The notes under the pieces are model-generated. The model made no database searches, was not told where the DNA came from, and saw only the letters and a program-made list of their open reading frames with translations. Positions 12,716-17,584 of a DNA stretch of 17,584 nucleotides are shown here, one piece after another (within the stretch, counting starts at the first letter, position 1; each line of letters begins with the position of its first letter). Position numbers and translations under genes: made by a program. The stretch spans positions 5,118 through 22,701 of the forward strand of contig MGVM01000209.1 of the NCBI GenBank assembly GCA_001800495.1, given 5' to 3'. Source of the stretch: Elusimicrobia bacterium RIFOXYB2_FULL_48_7 (GTDB lineage: Bacteria > Elusimicrobiota > Endomicrobiia > CG1-02-37-114 > XYA2-FULL-39-19).

Positions 12716-13633
12716 TTATTCTTCACTAAAATAATCTGAATCAATTCTTTTTATTTCGTATGAGGCAATTTTTGCAACGCCAATATCTGAGTCAATCATG
12801 TGTTCAGATAATTGGTCACCATCAATAAGGATTATTTTAATATCAATATTTTTTGCATATTCTAAGGCATCCTTGGTGAATGAAGAGGTGGTAATAAATA
12901 TTCCTTTCTTTGCTCTCTGCCCTTGCAATGCGCCAGCAAATTTTTGTATCTCAGGCCTCCCAACAACCCCTTCCCATCTTTTGGCTTGGATATAAATTAT
13001 ATCAAGCCCCAGTTTGTCTTCTTTAATTATCCCGTCAATTCCCCCGTCTCCAGTAGAACCTATTGCTTTTCCGGCGTCTTTTCTTGAGCCGCCATATCCC
13101 ATTTTTACAAGAAGTTCAACAACTAATTTTTCAAAGAAAACCGGAGAAGAGTGTTTAATTTGCTCCAATATTTCAATGGACAGGTTTTGTCTTAACTTCT
13201 GATACCCAATTTCCAATGTTTCTTCAGGAGTTTCACTATCAAACTGTGCATTTGCTCTGTCATTCTTTTCAGCAATTCTATCCTTCTTTGATTTTTCCCT
13301 GAAATTAATAAATTCAGGGTATTTTTCTAACAGTTTGTTATTTATTTCTTTTGGTTTTTGTTCAATCAATTCAGAGCCTCTTTTAGTGATTCGGAAGAAG
13401 CCTCTTCTTGTTGACTCAAGGAGTCCCGCTTTTTTTAAGTATGTCCGAGCCCACCCTACTCTATTATCAAAAATGGCTTGCTGTCCACTGGGCAACAACT
13501 CCTTTAATTCTTCAGCAGTTAAATTAAATGATTTTGCCAAGTTATCAACGGTATCTTGTTTTGAATGTTCTTTATTATCCGAAGTAAATTTGAGGAGGGG
13601 CAACATTATTGTTTGATAATCAGGAATTGGCAT
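12716..13633 (-). CDS. mrr: Mrr-type restriction endonuclease (type IV, modified-DNA directed)
   Basis: The 305-aa protein matches Mrr in length (about 304 aa in E. coli) and architecture. An N-terminal winged-helix Mrr_N domain (about residues 1-90, ending ARTYLKKAGLLESTRRGFFRITKRG) and a helical linker precede the restriction-endonuclease fold (about 160-280). That fold shows FFEKLVVELLVKMGYGGS, GDGGIDGIIKEDKLGLDIIYIQAKRW (Asp200, Gln216 and Lys218 as the D...QxK site) and RPEIQKFAGALQGQRAKKGIFITTSSFTKDALEYA. Known Mrr proteins cleave DNA carrying foreign methylation. GGAGG lies 6 nt before the ATG, and a TTGAAA-17-TAACAT promoter lies 35 nt further up. The absence of a methyltransferase fits a type IV enzyme. 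Confidence 0.93.
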   Translation of the reverse strand: MPIPDYQTIMLPLLKFTSDNKEHSKQDTVDNLAKSFNLTAEELKELLPSGQQAIFDNRVGWARTYLKKAGLLESTRRGFFRITKRGSELIEQKPKEINNKLLEKYPEFINFREKSKKDRIAEKNDRANAQFDSETPEETLEIGYQKLRQNLSIEILEQIKHSSPVFFEKLVVELLVKMGYGGSRKDAGKAIGSTGDGGIDGIIKEDKLGLDIIYIQAKRWEGVVGRPEIQKFAGALQGQRAKKGIFITTSSFTKDALEYAKNIDIKIILIDGDQLSEHMIDSDIGVAKIASYEIKRIDSDYFSEE

Positions 13634-13666
13634 TATATTCCTCCAATAATAATAGCAATATTCTCT

Positions 13667-13695
13667 ATGTTATCATTTTAAGAGTTGGTTTTCAA
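13667..13695 (-). promoter_or_regulatory. Predicted promoter of the mrr operon
   Basis: On the minus strand TTGAAA (13690-13695) and TAACAT (13667-13672) are separated by 17 nt; the start would be near 13660, about 26 nt before the mrr ATG. Confidence 0.5.
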
Positions 13696-13731
13696 GAAGG
13701 TTCCCAAAAGGAATTAAATATTCTGCTGAAG

Positions 13732-14589
13732 TTATTTTTGAAGCCTTATTAAACGTTTTTTAAAATCATCTTTAGATAACTGGATGTTTGATTCATTTAT
13801 TAATTTATTACACACATTAATGGCTTCTTCAATCTTATTTTGTTTCTCAAGATTAATAACTAACCTCTCATAAGCCCAACCTGTAAAATGTTTATATTCT
13901 ATTGCTTTATAGCAACAAGCATTGCATTTATCAATGTCTTTCTGTTTGAAGTATAGTGTTGCTAAATTAACATATTTCTGAGCACATTCATTTTGGAAAA
14001 GTTTGTCATCATCAAGAGATTCCAAAATACGGCAACCCTCAGCATATTTTTTTTTGAGAATTAGATTAGAAGCATTGATTATGATAGGCATTTTCCAGAG
14101 AATTTTATCTAACAAACCCAAACAATTAAAGATAGAAAATGGCAAATTAAGAGACAATGCCATTGGTTTATTATGTTCTGTAAAAAGAGAGTGTATCTTT
14201 TCTTTCTCCAACGATTGAGTTTTGATAATTCTATGGATTTCATCTATTATATTTTGTTCAAATGATTTAAAACGGTTTGAGTCAAATGGCGGGCAAGACG
14301 AAGTATTTGTGTATTCAGATACATTGCAAGGACCAAGAAAATCAAGATAACATACTTCCAGATAAAAACTCAATGCTTGCTCGTATTTCTCTCTTTTCTT
14401 GCAATGTTCAGCCATTGAAAGTCGGGTATCCCGTAAAAATTTCCAATTACCGTTTTTGGTATGTATTGCATAATCTTTATTAAGAAGTGACCACTCAACA
14501 TCATTATCGGATGGTTCTTGACCAAATCGTTTCCTTAAAAGTTCTTTTTCGTCATTAAAAGTTTGATTCTTGTGTAAATCTATAATCAT
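13732..14589 (-). CDS. TPR-like hypothetical protein
   Basis: The 285-aa, Lys/Glu-rich, probably cytosolic protein has helical repeat signatures. The N-terminal block LRDTRLSMAEHCKKREKYEQALSFYLEVCYLDFLGPCN (about residues 52-90) and the C-terminal block KYVNLATLYFKQKDIDKCNACCYKAIEYKHFTGWAYERLVINLEKQNKIEEAINVCNKL (about 205-265) both read as tetratricopeptide-type helix pairs. The segment SDNDVEWSLLNKDYAIHTKNGNW recalls uncharacterised TPR proteins found on mobile elements. TPRs normally mediate protein contacts, so it may scaffold or regulate the nuclease cargo, but nothing shows this. The ribosome site (GAGG, 3 nt before the ATG) is close. Its own promoter is at 14627-14655, and it is separated from mrr by 98 nt. 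Confidence 0.75.
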   Translation of the reverse strand: MIIDLHKNQTFNDEKELLRKRFGQEPSDNDVEWSLLNKDYAIHTKNGNWKFLRDTRLSMAEHCKKREKYEQALSFYLEVCYLDFLGPCNVSEYTNTSSCPPFDSNRFKSFEQNIIDEIHRIIKTQSLEKEKIHSLFTEHNKPMALSLNLPFSIFNCLGLLDKILWKMPIIINASNLILKKKYAEGCRILESLDDDKLFQNECAQKYVNLATLYFKQKDIDKCNACCYKAIEYKHFTGWAYERLVINLEKQNKIEEAINVCNKLINESNIQLSKDDFKKRLIRLQK

Positions 14590-14626
14590 ATGCCTCTTTT
14601 ACTACTGTCGTTATTTTTATCTAAGA

Positions 14627-14655
14627 AGTATACTACAAAAATAAAGGGTGGGCAA
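14627..14655 (-). promoter_or_regulatory. Predicted promoter of the TPR-like gene
   Basis: On the minus strand TTGCCC (14650-14655), a 17-nt spacer and TATACT (14627-14632) predict a start near 14620. It lies just beside the phased repeats at the right end of the element, so binding of att-site proteins might affect it. Confidence 0.5.
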
Positions 14656-14669
14656 GCGAATAAACACAG

Positions 14670-14724
14670 GTGTCCCAAAAGTGTCCATCCAATGTCTAAA
14701 AAATGTTTGTCGGTTTGTTTGACG
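14670..14724. promoter_or_regulatory. Phased repeats and candidate integrase arm-type sites, right arm
   Basis: Degenerate (G/A)TGT(C/T)(C/T) units start at 14670, 14681, 14692 and 14703, exactly 11 bp apart. They lead into GTTTGTCG (14705-14712) and GTTTGACG (14717-14724), whose end is 88 bp from the right att core. The last two match the GTTTGACG pair near the left core. Confidence 0.5.
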
Positions 14725-14812
14725 GGTTGTAGCCAAAAACAGGCAGAAATCTACGGAAATGTGCGGAAGTGTTATCGTCGGAAAGATGAATTGGTGAGGG
14801 GCTTTATTAAGA

Positions 14813-14852
<40 letters not shown>

Positions 14853-14898
14853 GAATATTTATATGTAAGCTGCCCTTGTAAACGGCTTTCGTCGGCCT

Positions 14899-14959
14899 GG
14901 GCGCTCACCGTCTCGCGCCCGTTGCTGGCACGGTCACGCTTATTCGCGTGACCAGCAAC
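14899..14959. repeat. Two back-to-back GC-rich hairpins abutting a tRNA-Ser fragment
   Basis: Hairpin one pairs GGGCGC (14899-14904) with GCGCCC (14915-14920). Hairpin two starts at the next base: GTTGCTGG (14921-14928) pairs with CCAGCAAC (14952-14959), with an inner TCACGC/GCGTGA stem (14934-14939 with 14946-14951) and a five-base bulge. The tRNA-derived fragment begins immediately after, at 14960. Confidence 0.75.
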
Positions 14960-14987
14960 CCTTAAGCCACTCGGCCACCTCTCCATT
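14960..14987 (-). pseudogene. Third tRNA-Ser 5' fragment (att-like remnant)
   Basis: A 28-bp stretch is identical to 4212-4239: the first 25 nt of tRNA-Ser (acceptor strand and most of the D arm) plus three upstream bases. It starts 2 nt after the stop of the radical SAM gene. The anticodon, variable and T arms and the 3' acceptor strand are missing; hairpins follow instead. It is not a functional tRNA and may be a scar of an earlier integration at the same site. Confidence 0.8.
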
Positions 14988-16135
14988 CAACTTTTGATCC
15001 CAAGCTGCTTCCTTATATAATACTTAATAAAATCGCCGGAATAAAGGGCATTCGGGACTATGTCGCATTCAACCCAGCATCCCTTGCATTTTTTTACTTC
15101 GCCGCGGGCTGTATCAGCCTTCTGCGAAAACCAGATATCCGAGAACTTTTCCTTCTTCAAATTCCCTATTACCTGCGGCTTCAGCGTGCAGGAGAGAATA
15201 TCCCCGTTGGGCATTATCCTCGCGTAGCAGAACAGCGCCTGGCAGGGCGGGTTCGGGTAAGGGTTATTGTCTATCACCCTGTTCCTTGCCCCTTCTATCA
15301 GGTAATTGTGCAAGTAAGCCCAGGAATAGTTCACGAAATCCGTGATACTGATCTTGTTTTTGATAATATTCCTGACTTCCGAATATAATTTTTCCAGCAC
15401 TTCTTTCTTGAATTTAAGTTCCAGTGAATAATTCGTTTTTGAAGCCGCGTCGTAAGGCGTGCCTGAAACGGAATGCATAATATCGCTTTCGTGGGTTTCC
15501 TCTGCAAGCCACATCCTGTGGCTGAACCCGAATTCCTTCGCAAGCTTGTTCAGCTCCTCCACGCAGGCGAAGTCTTCGCTTAAAACGACCTGGTTGATGC
15601 CGACATTGAATTTGTATTTTTTCCTTAATTCCCTCAATATTTCCATCGTGGCACGGACGCTTTTATGCGAACCTGGGATTCCCCTTATCCTGTCGTGTTC
15701 CTCGCCCACCGCGTCGATTGACAGCTGGATGGTGAAATTGACTTTCTTTTTTCCGAAATATTCCACGAATTCTTCAATTTTTTTCGGGTACGTCGCGTTT
15801 GTCGTGACATAAATGAATTTCGGCGCGGCGTTTTTCACTATTTCATCAACTATCTGCAGGAAATCTTCCTTTAAGAACGGCTCACCGCCCGTAAAACGTA
15901 TAAGGTCCAGGCCGTGCAGGGCCGGGTCCTTGAAAATTTCCCTTATGTCATTTGCGCTCAGTTCATAAGCCACCTGTTTCTGTTCTTCCGTGAGCTTATG
16001 CACCCCGCACATGGGGCACTTAGCGTTGCATCTCCAGGTAACATTGTAGGCGATAAGCTTCGGCCTTATCGGCTTATTGCTCTTCCTCAAGAATTTCAAC
16101 CTGGCGATGTCGATGATTACCTTGAAAGGGTTCAT
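14987..16135 (-). CDS. Radical SAM protein with SPASM-like C-terminal cysteines
   Basis: This 382-aa enzyme has the radical SAM cluster CNAKCPMC (Cys36, Cys40, Cys43 in WRCNAKCPMCGV), the SAM-binding GGEP motif (FTGGEP, about residues 81-86) and SIDAVGEEHDRIRG (about 139-152). Its C-terminal region has Cys298, Cys303, Cys316 and Cys350, Cys353, Cys357 (CKGCWVEC), a SPASM/twitch-like arrangement for auxiliary Fe-S clusters. MPNGDILSCTLKPQVIGNLKKEKFSDIW is typical of SPASM proteins. The start has GGTGAG about 9 nt upstream. It lies 10 nt downstream of the B12-type radical SAM gene, so they share an operon. No precursor peptide gene is visible nearby, and the substrate is unknown. Its last bases run into the tRNA-Ser fragment. 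Confidence 0.9.
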   Translation of the reverse strand: MNPFKVIIDIARLKFLRKSNKPIRPKLIAYNVTWRCNAKCPMCGVHKLTEEQKQVAYELSANDIREIFKDPALHGLDLIRFTGGEPFLKEDFLQIVDEIVKNAAPKFIYVTTNATYPKKIEEFVEYFGKKKVNFTIQLSIDAVGEEHDRIRGIPGSHKSVRATMEILRELRKKYKFNVGINQVVLSEDFACVEELNKLAKEFGFSHRMWLAEETHESDIMHSVSGTPYDAASKTNYSLELKFKKEVLEKLYSEVRNIIKNKISITDFVNYSWAYLHNYLIEGARNRVIDNNPYPNPPCQALFCYARIMPNGDILSCTLKPQVIGNLKKEKFSDIWFSQKADTARGEVKKCKGCWVECDIVPNALYSGDFIKYYIRKQLGIKS

Positions 16136-16145
16136 ATTTATTTAC

Positions 16146-17537
16146 TCACCACTTTGTCTGGAAAAAATGTTTTATATCGTCAAGCATAGTCCCGCTGAGG
16201 AGCCCCTTCATGAATCTTTTAAAAATAAATCCGGGCCTGAAATAGAACGCCCGGTAAAATTTGTTGTAATATTTGTTTATGATTTCCCAGCTCAACCGGG
16301 GATGGTCGTAAATGTCTTCCGGTATGGCGTACAGGTTGAATTTCGACCAGTCCTTTGTCTTTATAAGCCCGCTTTTATTCAGGTCATTGAACAGCGGGCT
16401 GCCGGGGATCGGGATTGTAATGCTCATTTTGACTATATCGAGGTCAAGCTTCTTGGCGAATTCTATGGTTTTTTTCATGTCTTCCTCTTCTTCGTCCGGA
16501 AGCCCTATCATGAAAAACCCGTATACTTCCATGCCGGCTTTTTTCGCCAGCTTCACCGCTTTTTCGGCCTGATCCAGCTTGAATTTCTTGTGTATGCTGT
16601 CCAGCACTTTCTGGCTGCCTGATTCAATCCCGAAATACACCCTGTAGCAGCCGGCTTTCGCCATTTTTTCCAGGAGTTCCTCGTCAACTTTGTCAACGCG
16701 TATTCCGGTGAGGGTGGACCAGGGGAATTTCAGGCCTTTCTCTATGATTCCGTCGCAAATATCCTTCGCCCGTTTCAGGTCGGTTGAGAAGCAATCGTCG
16801 GCGATGTGTATTTCCTTGAATCCGGCGTCCAGCATATACTCTATTTCGCTTACTACGCGCTTCGGCGATTTTACCCTAAACCTATTGCCGAATATGCCCT
16901 TGTTGCAGTAAGGGCACTCATAGATACAGCCTCTGCTCGTTTCAAGCCAGCCGGCCGGGTTTAACTTGGCTACAAGCCCGGTGGTTTTATATTTCTCCAG
17001 CTGGTAGAGTTTCCACGCCGGGTACGGCAGGTCGTCAAGGTTCGCTATATTATCCCTGCGGGGATTTGAGAGAATTTTATCGCCCTCTTTATATGATATT
17101 CCCTTTATTTCTTTTTTGTCTTTCCCGCTTACTATTTCGCGAAGCGTGAAATCGCCTTCCCCGACAACCGCGATATCAAGGGAACTGCTTTTCAAAGTTT
17201 CTTCCGGAAAAGTTGAACTATGCGCTCCGCCGCCGATCACTGTTACATTTTGATTGAAATCTTTCGCCAGCTTCGCGATCTTCACCATCTGGCTGTAGAG
17301 CGAGGTGGTGAATGTTATGCCAACGTAATCCGGTTTGAATTCCTCCAGCATTTCCCGAAACGAAGTATCGGGATCGCCGAAAAGGTTCAAATCAATGATC
17401 TTTACTTCATGCTTGTCTTCCAGGAGCGGCGCGGCTATCACAGCCAAACTTAAGACAGGCGAATAAGGCACGCCCGCCTTTATTTTCGTGCTTTCATATA
17501 TTTCTTTCCAGGAAGGATTAACCAGCAAAATTTTCAT
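16146..17537 (-). CDS. B12-binding-domain radical SAM protein (BchE/YgiQ-style family)
   Basis: The 463-aa enzyme has an N-terminal Rossmann-like cobalamin-binding-type domain (about residues 1-135; MKILLVNPSW, FKPDYVGITFTTSLY, VTVIGGGAHSSTFPEETL, DIAVVGEGDFTLREIV). No canonical DxHxxG is seen, so cobalamin binding would be of the base-off type. The radical SAM core follows with ETSRGCIYECPYCNKGIFG (Cys204, Cys208, Cys211), CYRVYFGIESGSQKVLD and GFFMIGLPDEEEEDMKKTIEFAK, then SITIPIPGSPLFNDL. Members act in methylation, cyclisation and lipid or cofactor modification. The start ATG overlaps the stop of an upstream frame (ATGA), and the gene is followed after 8 nt by the SPASM-like gene. Confidence 0.92.
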   Translation of the reverse strand: MKILLVNPSWKEIYESTKIKAGVPYSPVLSLAVIAAPLLEDKHEVKIIDLNLFGDPDTSFREMLEEFKPDYVGITFTTSLYSQMVKIAKLAKDFNQNVTVIGGGAHSSTFPEETLKSSSLDIAVVGEGDFTLREIVSGKDKKEIKGISYKEGDKILSNPRRDNIANLDDLPYPAWKLYQLEKYKTTGLVAKLNPAGWLETSRGCIYECPYCNKGIFGNRFRVKSPKRVVSEIEYMLDAGFKEIHIADDCFSTDLKRAKDICDGIIEKGLKFPWSTLTGIRVDKVDEELLEKMAKAGCYRVYFGIESGSQKVLDSIHKKFKLDQAEKAVKLAKKAGMEVYGFFMIGLPDEEEEDMKKTIEFAKKLDLDIVKMSITIPIPGSPLFNDLNKSGLIKTKDWSKFNLYAIPEDIYDHPRLSWEIINKYYNKFYRAFYFRPGFIFKRFMKGLLSGTMLDDIKHFFQTKW

Positions 17538-17584
17538 GGTATGTGTTGGGGATTATAAATCCTTGAGGAGTCCGCTGTTGGCTT
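17534..17584 (-). CDS. 3' end of an upstream gene (partial)
   Basis: A minus-strand frame is open from the right edge and ends KPTADSSRIYNPQHIP with a TGA that overlaps the ATG of the B12-type radical SAM gene (ATGA). The four-base overlap is typical of translational coupling, and the downstream gene lacks its own ribosome binding site, which supports a real upstream gene. Only 16 residues are visible, so no function can be given. Confidence 0.5.
   Translation of the reverse strand, partial: KPTADSSRIYNPQHIP

Larger units (their letters stand above)
14590..14812. other. Right-end non-coding segment of the element
   Basis: No gene is seen. It contains the TPR-gene promoter, the 11-bp phased repeats, GTTTG(A/T)CG copies, CGGAA words (14754, 14764, 14779) and TTATCGTCGG (14772-14781). 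The last is also present at 4258-4267 near the other end. This is the presumed P arm of attP once the element is circular. Confidence 0.5.

Noticed and set aside
9738..13633. A complete restriction-modification system
   Set aside because: No DNA methyltransferase motif appears in any protein of the island. Mrr is a type IV enzyme that needs none, and the DUF91-type nuclease is solitary.
14960..14987. A second functional tRNA-Ser gene at the right flank
   Set aside because: Only the first 25 nt match; the anticodon, variable and T arms and the 3' acceptor strand are absent.

Overview
The window looks like a bacterial chromosome segment from an uncultured, Gram-negative-type organism: it has an RND/TolC-type efflux operon, lipoprotein signals, strong GGAGG ribosome binding sites and sigma70-like promoters. 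I cannot assign a phylum from the sequence. The flanks are clearly richer in G+C than the middle, where the genes from about 10.8 to 14.6 kb are markedly AT-rich.

Layout. Positions 1-3124 hold a minus-strand heavy-metal efflux operon: a small Cys-rich lipoprotein, a TolC-family outer-membrane protein, a periplasmic adaptor, and the start of a CusA/CzcA-type RND pump that runs off the left edge. A terC-family membrane protein gene (3194-4114) and an intact tRNA-Ser(GCT) (4147-4236) follow. From 14987 to the right edge lie two minus-strand radical SAM genes (one SPASM-like, one B12-binding type) and the last codons of an upstream gene.

Between these flanks sits a 10.6-kb integrated element bounded by a perfect 40-bp direct repeat (4198-4237 and 14813-14852). 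The repeat is the 5' half of the tRNA-Ser gene, from its 5' end to the anticodon loop. The element carries a tyrosine integrase ending 8 nt from the tRNA, an excisionase-like HTH gene, a P-loop ATPase resembling mobile-element replication helicases, a 61-aa protein, a DUF6876-like protein, a short serine recombinase, a DUF91/NucS-like PD-(D/E)xK nuclease divergent from a C-protein-like XRE regulator, an mrr-type restriction endonuclease in a 2-nt-spaced operon with an uncharacterised protein, and a TPR-like protein. No relaxase, conjugation gene, phage structural gene or DNA methyltransferase is visible. It is best described as an integrative island with its own replication and excision functions and a nuclease-rich, probably defensive, cargo.

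The most interesting structure is at the DNA level. Paired GTTTG(A/T)CG motifs lie 86 and 88 bp from the two att cores and fit integrase arm-type sites. Integration is at the 5' rather than the usual 3' half of the tRNA, so the intact tRNA is cut off from its chromosomal promoter and now lies directly behind int. A third tRNA-Ser 5' fragment abuts two back-to-back hairpins at the right flank. A 472-bp convergent gap contains a 100-nt near-palindrome. The xis-int leader has an attenuator-like fold, and a tandem 10-bp-phased TTGAC array overlaps its promoter.
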